A stretch of DNA of 64,000 nt from Phenylobacterium sp. CCH9-H3 (GTDB lineage: Bacteria; Pseudomonadota; Alphaproteobacteria; Caulobacterales; Caulobacteraceae), in contig NZ_LSJI01000093.1 in assembly GCF_001557235.1 (NCBI RefSeq), positions 15,097 to 79,096 of the forward strand. Reading direction: 5' to 3'. The position numbers were made by a program, and so were the translations under genes. The notes beneath the pieces are model-generated. The model was not told the origin of the DNA and did no database searches. It was given only the letters and a program-made list of their open reading frames with translations. Of the stretch, positions 53,929 through 61,984 are shown piece after piece; position 1 is the first letter of the stretch; every line of letters starts with the position of its first letter.

Positions 53929-55179
53929 TCAGGGCTTGAACAGCGACAGGGGAACCGCCTCCGCCATCGCCCGATAGCCCGCCATCGACGGGTGCAGGTG
54001 GTCGCCCGAATCCAGATCGGCCCGCAACCGATCGGGCTGGGCCGGATCGCGCATCACCGCGTCGAAATCGATCACCGCGTCGAAGTTCCCGGGCGTCCGG
54101 ATCCAGGCGTTCAACGCCTGGCGGTCGGCCTCGTGCGCCGCCTCGGGCTTATAGAACGACCCCGCGAACGGCAGGATGGTGGCGCCGATCGCCTTGATCC
54201 CGCGGGCCCGGGCGCGGGCGACCATCTGGCGGTAGACCCCGATCATGTCCGCCACGAGCCGGGCGTGCGCCTCGGGCGACATCGCCCCGGCCTGGGCCGC
54301 GGTCCCCAGGTCGTTCACGCCCTCCAGCACGATCACGTAGCGCACGCCGGTCTGGGCCAGGACATCGCGCTCGAAGCGCGCCAGGGCGTTGGGGCCCAGG
54401 CCGTCCAGCAGCAAGCGGTTGCCGCCGATGCCGTGGTTCAGGACCGACAGGCGCCGCAGCGACGGGACCTGCTGCAGCCGCTCGGCCAGCACGTCCGGCC
54501 AGCGCTCGTTGCGGTCCGGCCCCACGCCGTAGCCGTCGGTGATGGAGTCGCCGAACGCGACGATGGCGGCGCTGCGCGGCGCGGCCGGGACGTCGATCCC
54601 GGCAAGCTGGTACCAGCGCACCACCTTCTCCGCCCCCTGCAGGTCGGCGTCGGCGACCCGCTGGCCGTGCACATGGAAGGTCGTCGTGCGCGAGCCAGGG
54701 TGGCCGGTCTGGGTCGCCGGAGCCGCGGGCAGGTGGAAGCTGACCGCGACGCTGTCCAGCGCGCGGACCGCGAAGTCCACCGGGTCCGAGACATATTCCG
54801 CGCCCGCCGGCACCGTGATGTCCGGGCGGCCGTCGAAGGTGACAAGCCGGCCGCTCGCCGGATCGATGGCGGCGGAGCCCGGCGTGCGGGGCCGGCCCAC
54901 ATGGACCGCCGAGAAGCGCAGGGGCGCGGTCCCGAAGGCGTTGGAGAGCCGGATGCGGATCTGCGGCCCGCCGGCGGTCACGCGCACGATCTGGCGCACC
55001 GTTGCGTCGGTGAGCGCGGCGTCGGGCAGGGCGTTGCGCGGCTCTGGAACCTGCTGGGACGAGGCCCAGGCGCCCACCCAGGCCGGCTCCCGCGCCTGCG
55101 CCGGCGCGCCCAGGGCCAGGATGAGCAGGCCGGCCGAGGCCAGGCGGCGCAGCTTCGAAAGGCGTGACGGCAGGCGCAT
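53929..55179 (-). CDS. SGNH/GDSL esterase, secreted
   Basis: A 416-residue exported hydrolase with signal peptide to about 28 (LLILALGAPAQA). An N-terminal beta domain (about 30-190) precedes the SGNH fold: block I FGDSITDGYG (nucleophile Ser, about 211), block II Gly in IGGNRLL, block III GVND (Asn), block V catalytic Asp/His in DSGDHLHPS (about 395). Many such two-domain enzymes are carbohydrate esterases; given the location, deacetylation of xylan is likely. It converges on the LacI gene. Confidence 0.87.
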   Translation of the reverse strand: MRLPSRLSKLRRLASAGLLILALGAPAQAREPAWVGAWASSQQVPEPRNALPDAALTDATVRQIVRVTAGGPQIRIRLSNAFGTAPLRFSAVHVGRPRTPGSAAIDPASGRLVTFDGRPDITVPAGAEYVSDPVDFAVRALDSVAVSFHLPAAPATQTGHPGSRTTTFHVHGQRVADADLQGAEKVVRWYQLAGIDVPAAPRSAAIVAFGDSITDGYGVGPDRNERWPDVLAERLQQVPSLRRLSVLNHGIGGNRLLLDGLGPNALARFERDVLAQTGVRYVIVLEGVNDLGTAAQAGAMSPEAHARLVADMIGVYRQMVARARARGIKAIGATILPFAGSFYKPEAAHEADRQALNAWIRTPGNFDAVIDFDAVMRDPAQPDRLRADLDSGDHLHPSMAGYRAMAEAVPLSLFKP

Positions 55180-55256
55180 GGTCTTTTCCTCTCCTCGGTA
55201 TGGCGGCTCTTTGAGCGGCCGCCCGCGAAGGCTCGCCTTGACAGGTTGGCCCCTGG

Positions 55257-55274
55257 ATTGATAGCGCTACCAAA
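55257..55274. promoter_or_regulatory. LacI-type operator upstream of xylX
   Basis: ATTGATAGCGCTACCAAA shares the GATAGCGCTA core with the perfect site at 61873. It resembles the xylose-operon operator that I recall for Caulobacter crescentus XylR. It lies 17 bp upstream of the xylX start codon. Confidence 0.65.
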
Positions 55275-55281
55275 AATAGGG

Positions 55282-55292
55282 AGGTCTGACCA
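55282..55292. promoter_or_regulatory. GntR/FCD operator over the xylX start
   Basis: AGGTCTGACCA lies inside the xylX translation start: its first bases belong to the GGGAGG ribosome site and its last A is the first base of ATG. A protein bound here would sit 7 bp beyond the LacI-type site. Confidence 0.55.
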
Positions 55293-56437
55293 TGGGCGAA
55301 GCCGCATCGCGGCCGACGGCCTTCTTGCCCGAGGATTGGCAGGCTGCGACGCTCGTGGGCCGTATCGAGACCTCGGCCGGTCCGACCCCGGTGGTGTGCC
55401 GGAACGGACACCTGTTCGACGTCTCCCAGACCGCCCCGACGGTCTCCGATCTATTGAACTTCGACGCCGCGACCGCGCCCGGGCGGGACCTTGGGCCCAT
55501 CGACGCCTTCGACTTCGCGCGCCAGCCGCTGCTGGCGCCCGTCGACCTGCAGTGCGTCAAGGCGGCCGGGGTGACCTTCGCGGTCTCGGCTGTGGAGCGG
55601 GTGATCGAGGAGCGGGCGCGCGGCGATGCGGCGCGCGCCGAGGCGATCCGCGCCGACCTGCGCGACCGCGTCGGCGCCGATATCCGCTCGGTGACGCCCG
55701 GCTCGCCGGAAGCGGCCAAGCTGAAAGCCGCCCTGATCGCCGACGGCCTGTGGTCGCAGTACCTGGAGGTGGCCATCGGCCCGGACGCGGAGATCTTCAC
55801 CAAGGCGCCCGTGCTGTCGGCGGTGGGCCATGGCGCCCAGGTCGGCATCCGCTCGGACTCGGCGTGGAACAACCCCGAGCCGGAGGTGGTGCTGGTGTGC
55901 GACCGCGCCGGCCGCGCGGTGGGCGCCACCCTGGGCAACGACGTCAACCTGCGTGACTTCGAGGGCCGCTCGGCCCTGCTGCTCGGCAAGGCCAAGGACA
56001 ACAACGCCTCGTGCGCCTTGGGGCCGTTCATCCGCCTGTTCGACGAGGGGTTCACCCTCGACGACGTGCGCCGCGCCCGGGTCGACCTGGTGATCGAGGG
56101 GCGCGACAACTACCGTCTTGAGGGCGTGAGCTCGATGGACCAGATCAGCCGCGACCCGCTGGAGCTGGTTCGGCAGGCGCTGTCCGAGCACCAGTACCCC
56201 GACGGCTTCGCCCTGTTCCTGGGCACGCTGTTCGCCCCGACCCAGGATCGCGACGTGGCGGGCCAGGGGTTCACCCACAAGGTGGGCGACGTGGTGCGGG
56301 TCTCCAGCCCGCGCCTCGGGACCCTCGAGAACGAGGTGACGACCTCGAAGGCCGCCGCGCCGTGGAGCTTCGGCGTCGGCGACCTGATGCGAAACCTGGC
56401 CGGACGCGGCCTCCTCCTGCCCCAGGCTGCGCAATGA
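55292..56437 (+). CDS. xylX: 2-keto-3-deoxyxylonate dehydratase
   Basis: A 381-residue fumarylacetoacetate-hydrolase-fold enzyme, fourth step of the Weimberg pathway, giving 2-oxoglutarate semialdehyde. It closely resembles Caulobacter XylX: LPEDWQAATLVGRI, LLAPVDLQCVKAAGVTFAVS, GLWSQYLEVAIGPDAEIFTK and NNPEPEVVLVCD (metal-binding Glu residues, about 195). It is the first gene of xylXABCD; the next gene overlaps by 4 bp (ATGA). Confidence 0.95.
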   Translation: MGEAASRPTAFLPEDWQAATLVGRIETSAGPTPVVCRNGHLFDVSQTAPTVSDLLNFDAATAPGRDLGPIDAFDFARQPLLAPVDLQCVKAAGVTFAVSAVERVIEERARGDAARAEAIRADLRDRVGADIRSVTPGSPEAAKLKAALIADGLWSQYLEVAIGPDAEIFTKAPVLSAVGHGAQVGIRSDSAWNNPEPEVVLVCDRAGRAVGATLGNDVNLRDFEGRSALLLGKAKDNNASCALGPFIRLFDEGFTLDDVRRARVDLVIEGRDNYRLEGVSSMDQISRDPLELVRQALSEHQYPDGFALFLGTLFAPTQDRDVAGQGFTHKVGDVVRVSSPRLGTLENEVTTSKAAAPWSFGVGDLMRNLAGRGLLLPQAAQ

Positions 56438-57870
56438 CCGAGACCTTACCCCAGTACATCGGCGGCGAGCGCGTGCGCGCGGCGGCGGCCGAGGACAGCA
56501 CCAACCCGTCCAACACGACCGACGTGGTGGCCCACGTGCCGCGGGGCGGCGAGACCGAGGTGAACGCTGCGGTGGACGCGGCGCAGGCCGCGTTCCCCGC
56601 CTGGTCGGAAGCCTCGCCCGAGGTCCGCTCCGACCTGCTGGACAAGGTGGGCGACACCATCCTGGCCCGGCGCGAGGAGCTGGGCAGGCTGCTGTCGCGC
56701 GAGGAGGGCAAGACCCTGCCCGAGGGCATCGGCGAGACGGTGCGGGCGGGGCGCATCTTCAAGTACTTCGCCGGCGAGGCGCTGCGCCGCCACGGCCAGA
56801 ACCTGGACTCGGTGCGCCCCGGCGTGGAGATCCAGACCTACCGCCAGGCGGTGGGCGTGTTCGGGCTGATCACGCCCTGGAACTTCCCCATCGCCATCCC
56901 CGCCTGGAAGAGCGCGCCCGCCCTGGCGTTCGGCAATACGGTGGTGCTGAAGCCGGCCGGTCCGACGCCGGCCACCGCCGCGGCCCTGGCCGAGATCATC
57001 TGGGAATGCGGCGCGCCCAAGGGCGTCTTCAACATGATCTTCGGGCCTGGGGCCATGGGCGCGAAGCTGGTCGACCATCCGGGCGTGGACGGTGTCTCGT
57101 TCACCGGCTCCCAGGGTGTGGGCGCCACCGTGGCCGAGGCGGCGGTGAAGCGCCAGGCGCGGGTGCAGCTGGAGATGGGCGGCAAGAACCCGCTGGTTGT
57201 CCTGGACGACGCCGACCTGGACCGGGCGGTGATGGTGGCCCTGGACGGCTCGTTCTTCGCCACCGGCCAGCGCTGCACCGCCTCCAGCCGCATCATCGTC
57301 ACCGAGGGCATCCATGACCGCTTCGTGGCCGCCCTGGCCGAGAAGGTGGCGGCCCTGCGGGTGGGCGACGCCCTGAAGCCCGACACCCAGATGGGCCCGG
57401 CGGTCAGCGAGGCGCAGATGGAGACCAGCTACCGCTACATGGACATCGCCACGTCCGAGGGCGGCCGCATCGTCACGGGCGGCGGGCGGCTGAAGCTGGA
57501 CACCCCCGGCTGGTACGTCCAGCCGACCCTGATCGCCGACACCGATCCCAGGATGCGGATCAACAACGAGGAGGTGTTCGGCCCGGTCGCCAGCACGGTC
57601 CGGGTGAAGGACTACGACGAGGCCCTGGCCGTGGCCAACGGCGGCGACTTCGGCCTGTCGGCCGGGATCGTGACCACCTCGCTGAAGTACGCCCGCGACT
57701 TCCAGCGGCGGGTGCGGGCGGGGATGGTGATGGTCAACCTGCCGACCGCCGGCGTCGACTATCACGTCCCCTTCGGCGGCTCGAAGAAGTCCAGCTACGG
57801 CGCCCGGGAGCAGGGCTTCTCCGCGGTGGAGTTCTACACCCAGACGAAGACGGCCTACTCATGGGCGTGA
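56434..57870 (+). CDS. xylA: 2-oxoglutarate semialdehyde dehydrogenase
   Basis: A 478-residue aldehyde dehydrogenase that makes 2-oxoglutarate at the end of the Weimberg pathway. Marks are PWNFPIAIPAWKSAPALAFG (about 149), the general base Glu in QLEMGGKNPL (about 247) and the catalytic Cys in GQRCTASSR (about 280). It follows Caulobacter XylA along its length (this is not xylose isomerase, which shares the symbol). It overlaps xylX by 4 bp and xylB by 10 bp. Confidence 0.95.
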   Translation: MTETLPQYIGGERVRAAAAEDSTNPSNTTDVVAHVPRGGETEVNAAVDAAQAAFPAWSEASPEVRSDLLDKVGDTILARREELGRLLSREEGKTLPEGIGETVRAGRIFKYFAGEALRRHGQNLDSVRPGVEIQTYRQAVGVFGLITPWNFPIAIPAWKSAPALAFGNTVVLKPAGPTPATAAALAEIIWECGAPKGVFNMIFGPGAMGAKLVDHPGVDGVSFTGSQGVGATVAEAAVKRQARVQLEMGGKNPLVVLDDADLDRAVMVALDGSFFATGQRCTASSRIIVTEGIHDRFVAALAEKVAALRVGDALKPDTQMGPAVSEAQMETSYRYMDIATSEGGRIVTGGGRLKLDTPGWYVQPTLIADTDPRMRINNEEVFGPVASTVRVKDYDEALAVANGGDFGLSAGIVTTSLKYARDFQRRVRAGMVMVNLPTAGVDYHVPFGGSKKSSYGAREQGFSAVEFYTQTKTAYSWA

Positions 57871-58637
57871 CGGTGAAGGTGGACGCTCAGCCCAGGGGCG
57901 CGGTCTATCCCAGCCTGGAGGGCAAGCGGGTGGTCGTCACCGGCGGCGGCTCCGGGATCGGGGCCGGCCTGGTCGAGGCCTTCGTCGGCCAGGGCGCCGA
58001 GGTGCATTTCGTCGACGTGCTGGAGGCGGAGTCCAAGGCGCTCGTGGCGCGGCTCGGCGAGGCCAGGGTCGCGCCCAGGTTCCACGCCGTGGATCTGCGG
58101 GACGCCGACGCCATCGCCGCGTTCTTCCGCGCGATCGGGCCGGTGGACGTGCTGGTCAACAACGCCGGCAATGACGACCGCCACACCCTGGCGGAGGTGA
58201 CGCCGGCCTATTTCGACGACCGGATCGCCGTGAACCTGCGCCACATGGTGTTCTGCGCCCAGGCGGTGGTGGAGGGGATGAAGGCCGCCGGCGGCGGGGC
58301 GATCATCAACTTCGGCTCCATCTCCTGGCATCTCGGCCTGCCGGACCTCGTGCTCTACGAGACCGCCAAGGCCGGGATCGAGGGCATGACCCGGGCCCTG
58401 GCCCGCGAGCTGGGCCCCTTCGGCATCCGCGTCACCTGCATCGCGCCCGGCAACGTGCGCACGCCGCGACAGCTCAAGTGGTACACGCCCGAGGGCGAGG
58501 CCGAGATCGTCGCCCAGCAGTGCCTGAAGGGCCGGATCGAGCCGCGGGACGTGGCGGCCCTGGTGCTGTTCCTCGCCTCGGACGACGCACGGTTCTGCAC
58601 CGGCCACGAGTACTGGATCGACGCGGGCTGGCGATGA
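57861..58637 (+). CDS. xylB: D-xylose 1-dehydrogenase (SDR)
   Basis: A 258-residue short-chain dehydrogenase that oxidises D-xylose to xylonolactone with NAD, first step of the pathway. It has the nucleotide-binding TGGGSGIG (about 27), NNAGNDDRH (about 95), and catalytic Ser in FGSISWHLG with Tyr/Lys in YETAK (about 167-171). It matches Caulobacter XylB to the C-terminal TGHEYWIDAGWR. It overlaps both neighbouring genes. Confidence 0.95.
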   Translation: MGVTVKVDAQPRGAVYPSLEGKRVVVTGGGSGIGAGLVEAFVGQGAEVHFVDVLEAESKALVARLGEARVAPRFHAVDLRDADAIAAFFRAIGPVDVLVNNAGNDDRHTLAEVTPAYFDDRIAVNLRHMVFCAQAVVEGMKAAGGGAIINFGSISWHLGLPDLVLYETAKAGIEGMTRALARELGPFGIRVTCIAPGNVRTPRQLKWYTPEGEAEIVAQQCLKGRIEPRDVAALVLFLASDDARFCTGHEYWIDAGWR

Positions 58638-59509
58638 GCGCCGCCCCGCCCGAGTGCGTCCTGCGGTCCGCCTGCGAGCTGGGCGAGGGGCCGGTCTGGC
58701 GCTCGGCCGACAAGGCGGTCTGGTTCGTCGACATCAAGGGCCTGCGCATCCACCGCTACGAGCCCGAGAGCGGGGCGGCGTTCAGCTGGCAGGCGCCGGC
58801 GCAGCCGGGGTTCATCGCGCCGGTCCAGGGCGGCGGGTGGATCGCGGGCCTCAAGACCGGCCTGCACCGGTTCGACCCGGCCGGCGGCCGCTTCGACCTG
58901 ATGGCGACGGTGGAGGATGCGAGCCTGGGCAATCGCCTGAATGACGGCTTCGTCGACGCCCGGGGCCGCCTGTGGTTTGGCTCCATGCACGACGGCGAGA
59001 CGGACCTGACCGGCGCGCTCTATCGCCTGGACGAGCGCGGCCTGCGGCGGATGGACGACGGCTACTGCATCACCAACGGCCCGGCGGTCAGTCCCGACGG
59101 CCGCACGCTCTACCACACCGACACGCTGCAGCGGGTGCTCTACGCCTTCGACCTCGCCCCCGACGGCAGCCTTTCGAACAAGCGGGTCTTCGCCCGGATC
59201 GAGGACGGCGCCGGGTATCCCGACGGCCCGACCGTCGACGCCGAGGGCTGCGTCTGGACGGGCCTCTTCGCCGGCTGGGGCGCGCGCCGCTATTCGCCGA
59301 AGGGCGAGCAGATCGGCTTCGTCCGCCTGCCCGTGGCCAACGTCACCAAGATCGCCTTCGGCGGCCCGGACCTGAAGACCGTCTACGCCACGACCGCCTG
59401 GAAGGGCCTGTCACCCGCCGAGCGCGAGGCCCAGCCCCTGGCGGGCGGCCTGTTCCGGTTCGACGTCGACACGCCGGGCCTGCCGCAGCACGATGTCCAG
59501 CATGCCTGA
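58634..59509 (+). CDS. xylC: xylonolactonase (SMP-30 family)
   Basis: A 291-residue beta-propeller lactonase that opens xylonolactone to xylonate. SMP-30 metal-site marks are the Glu in CELGEGPVWR (about 17), Asn in GNRLNDGFVD (about 101), Asn in CITNGPAVSPDG and Asp in YPDGPTVDAEG. The ATG at 58634 overlaps the xylB stop; the longer open frame upstream is a shadow of xylB. xylD begins 17 bp before its stop. Confidence 0.93.
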   Translation: MSAAPPECVLRSACELGEGPVWRSADKAVWFVDIKGLRIHRYEPESGAAFSWQAPAQPGFIAPVQGGGWIAGLKTGLHRFDPAGGRFDLMATVEDASLGNRLNDGFVDARGRLWFGSMHDGETDLTGALYRLDERGLRRMDDGYCITNGPAVSPDGRTLYHTDTLQRVLYAFDLAPDGSLSNKRVFARIEDGAGYPDGPTVDAEGCVWTGLFAGWGARRYSPKGEQIGFVRLPVANVTKIAFGGPDLKTVYATTAWKGLSPAEREAQPLAGGLFRFDVDTPGLPQHDVQHA

Positions 59510-61283
59510 CCGCACCCCGGCCCGACCCTTCCGCTCCCGGGACTGGTTCGCCGACCCCGCCCGCTCCGACATGACCGCGCTCTACCTGGAGCGGTTCATG
59601 AACTACGGCGTCACCCCGGCCGAGCTCCAGGACGGCCGCCCGATCATCGGCATCGCCCAGACGGGCAGCGACCTCTCCCCCTGCAACCGCATCCATGTGG
59701 AGCTGGCCAAGCGGGTGCGCGACGGCATCCGGGACGCCGGCGGGATTCCCATGGAATTCCCGGTCCATCCGATCTTCGAGAACTGCCGCCGGCCGACCGC
59801 GGCGCTGGACCGGAACCTGGCCTATCTGGGGCTCGTAGAGACGCTCTACGGCTATCCCATCGACGCGGTGGTGCTGACCACGGGCTGCGACAAGACCACG
59901 CCCAGCGGGATCATGGCCGCCTCCACCGTCGACATCCCCGCCATCGTGCTGTCCGGCGGGCCGATGCTGGACGGCTGGCACGAGGGCGAGCTGGTCGGCT
60001 CCGGCACGGTGATCTGGCGCAGCCGCCGCAAGCTGGCCGCAGGCGAGATCGACGAGGCCGAGTTCCTGGCCCGCGCCACAGCCTCGGCGCCGTCCGCCGG
60101 CCACTGCAACACCATGGGCACGGCCTCGACCATGAACGCCGTGGCCGAGGCGCTGGGCCTGTCGCTGCCGGGCTGCGCGGCGATCCCGGCGCCGTACCGC
60201 GAGAGGGGCCAGATGGCCTACGAGACCGGCAGGCGGATCGTGGAGATGGCCTATGAGGACCTGCGCCCGTCCAAGATCCTGGATCGCGCCGCCTTCCTGA
60301 ACGCCATCAAGACGGTCAGCGCCATCGGCGGCTCGTCCAACGCCCAACCGCACATCGTGGCCATGGCGCGCCATGCGGGCGTCGAACTCGCGCCCGACGA
60401 CTGGAGCGTCCACGGCCTGGACATCCCCCTGCTGGTGAACATGCAGCCGGCCGGCAAGTATCTGGGCGAACGGTTCCACCGCGCGGGCGGTGTGCCGGCG
60501 GTGCTGAGCGAGCTCTTGGCGGCGGGCCGGATCGACGGCGGGTGCCTGACCGTGACCGGCCGGACGATCGCCGAGAACGTGGCCGGCCGCGGCTCCACCG
60601 ACCGCGAGGTGATCCTGCCCTACGCGGCGCCGCTTCGCGAACGCGCCGGCTTCGTGGTGCTGAAGGGCAACCTGTTCGACTTCGCGATCATGAAGACCTC
60701 GGTGATCTCCGAGGAGTTCCGCGCCCGCTACCTGTCCGAGCCGGGGCGGCAAGGGGTGTTCGAGGCCCGCGCGGTCGTGTTCGACGGCTCGGACGACTAC
60801 CACCACCGCATCAACGATCCGGCGCTCGCCATCGACGAGCGTTCGATCCTGGTGATCCGGGGCTCGGGGCCGCTGGGTTGGCCGGGTTCGGCCGAGGTGG
60901 TGAACATGCAGCCGCCGGACGCCCTGATCCAGCGGGGGATCTCCAGCCTGCCGACCCTGGGCGATGGCCGCCAGTCGGGGACGTCGGACAGCCCGTCGAT
61001 CCTGAATGCGTCGCCGGAGAGCGCCGCGGGGGGCGGCCTGGCCTGGCTGCGCACGGGCGACATCATCCGCATCGACCTTAACGCGGGCCGCTGCGATGCG
61101 CTGGTGGAGGAAGGTGAGATCGAACGGCGCAAGGCCGAGGGGTCGCCGCCGGTCCCGGAGAGCCACACACCGTGGGAGGAGCTCTATCGCGAGAAGACCG
61201 GCCAGCTGGCCGACGGCGCCGTGCTGGAGATGGCCGTCAAGTACCGTGGCGTCGCGGCGAAGACGCCGCGACACAACCACTGA
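59493..61283 (+). CDS. xylD: D-xylonate dehydratase (IlvD/EDD family)
   Basis: A 596-residue iron-sulphur dehydratase that turns xylonate into 2-keto-3-deoxyxylonate. Cluster-ligand cysteines are in SPCNRIH (about 66), TTGCDKTTPSG (about 131) and GHCNTMGTAST (about 204). The C-terminal blocks LPTLGDGRQSGTSDSPSILN and YRGVAAKTPRHNH are as in Caulobacter XylD. It is the last gene of the operon. The start may be ATG 59493 or 59502. Confidence 0.95.
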   Translation: MSSMPDRTPARPFRSRDWFADPARSDMTALYLERFMNYGVTPAELQDGRPIIGIAQTGSDLSPCNRIHVELAKRVRDGIRDAGGIPMEFPVHPIFENCRRPTAALDRNLAYLGLVETLYGYPIDAVVLTTGCDKTTPSGIMAASTVDIPAIVLSGGPMLDGWHEGELVGSGTVIWRSRRKLAAGEIDEAEFLARATASAPSAGHCNTMGTASTMNAVAEALGLSLPGCAAIPAPYRERGQMAYETGRRIVEMAYEDLRPSKILDRAAFLNAIKTVSAIGGSSNAQPHIVAMARHAGVELAPDDWSVHGLDIPLLVNMQPAGKYLGERFHRAGGVPAVLSELLAAGRIDGGCLTVTGRTIAENVAGRGSTDREVILPYAAPLRERAGFVVLKGNLFDFAIMKTSVISEEFRARYLSEPGRQGVFEARAVVFDGSDDYHHRINDPALAIDERSILVIRGSGPLGWPGSAEVVNMQPPDALIQRGISSLPTLGDGRQSGTSDSPSILNASPESAAGGGLAWLRTGDIIRIDLNAGRCDALVEEGEIERRKAEGSPPVPESHTPWEELYREKTGQLADGAVLEMAVKYRGVAAKTPRHNH

Positions 61284-61292
61284 GTCGGCCGC

Positions 61293-61568
61293 TTAGCGCT
61301 TGCGGAACGGGCGCTTCGGCGGGCCGCCGCCGCCCACGCGGGGCGTCGCATCGCGGTGACGGAAGATGATCCGCGCGCGATCGAGGTCGTAGGGGGTCAT
61401 TTCCACCGTCACCCGGTCGCCGACCATGGAGCGGATCCGGTTCTTCTTCATCTTGCCGGCGGTATAGGCCAGCACCTCGTGATCGTTTTCCAGGCGCACG
61501 CGAAACCGGCCTTCGGGCAGCAGCTCGGCGATTTCGCCTTCGAATTCGATCAGTTCTTCCTTCGCCAT
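61293..61568 (-). CDS. infA: translation initiation factor IF-1
   Basis: A 91-residue IF-1 with one S1-type OB fold ([50 protein letters not shown]). It has a C-terminal extension rich in Gly, Pro and Arg (about 20 residues) beyond the usual 72, seen in some alphaproteobacterial copies. AAGGAG precedes ATG. It is unrelated to the xylose genes on either side and converges on xylD. Confidence 0.93.
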   Translation of the reverse strand: MAKEELIEFEGEIAELLPEGRFRVRLENDHEVLAYTAGKMKKNRIRSMVGDRVTVEMTPYDLDRARIIFRHRDATPRVGGGGPPKRPFRKR

Positions 61569-61586
61569 GTAGTCTCCTTGGCATGT

Positions 61587-61614
61587 GAAAACGGGCCGGC
61601 GCTGGCCAGCCCGT
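61587..61614 (-). terminator. intrinsic terminator or attenuator upstream of infA
   Basis: On the minus strand a 10-bp stem (ACGGGCTGGC with GCCGGCCCGT, one G-U pair, loop CAGC) is followed directly by TTTT and, 12 nt later, by the infA ribosome site. No minus-strand gene is recognisable upstream for it to terminate, so it may be an attenuator in the infA leader or end a short RNA. Confidence 0.55.
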
Positions 61615-61872
61615 CGTCGTCTTGGCAGCTCTGGCCCCGGAAGATCAGGTCTCGCGGCGCGCTGGGCGGCGGGATCAATCTTCGAAGAGGTCGGACGCGG
61701 GAGTCCTTGCGGGTCGTAAGATCAGCAGGGACCGCAGGCGAGCCAAAGCGATGTTTGATCTTGGCATAATGGGGTTTTTGGCGCTCCGGCGCAAGGTGCG
61801 CGGCACTGCAACTGCGCGTGACGTCGGGGCGCGTGTGACGCGCGGGATCGAGGTGATACCATTGGACTTGAC
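61615..61872. other. intergenic stretch between infA leader and sugar MFS
   Basis: About 260 bp with no convincing gene. Open frames on both strands (for example 61622-61891) lack ribosome sites and family resemblance. It should hold the infA promoter and the upstream part of the sugar-transporter promoter. Confidence 0.5.
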
Positions 61873-61890
61873 CATGATAGCGCTATCATG
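61873..61890. promoter_or_regulatory. LacI-type operator upstream of sugar MFS
   Basis: CATGATAGCGCTATCATG is a perfect 18-bp palindrome, the best of the four LacI-type sites in the window, about 95 bp upstream of the sugar transporter start. Confidence 0.75.
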
Positions 61891-61984
61891 AAGGGTGGGA
61901 GTTCGTCGAACCGGCCCATGAGAGCCGGCCGGCGGGTCGAGGAAAACGCAAGGCCGCCACGGCCTGCCAGGGAAGGGTGATCCA

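Noticed and set aside
58478..59509. A longer XylC start inside xylB
   Set aside because: The extra residues are an out-of-frame reading of xylB; the ATG at 58634 overlaps the xylB stop as is normal in this operon.
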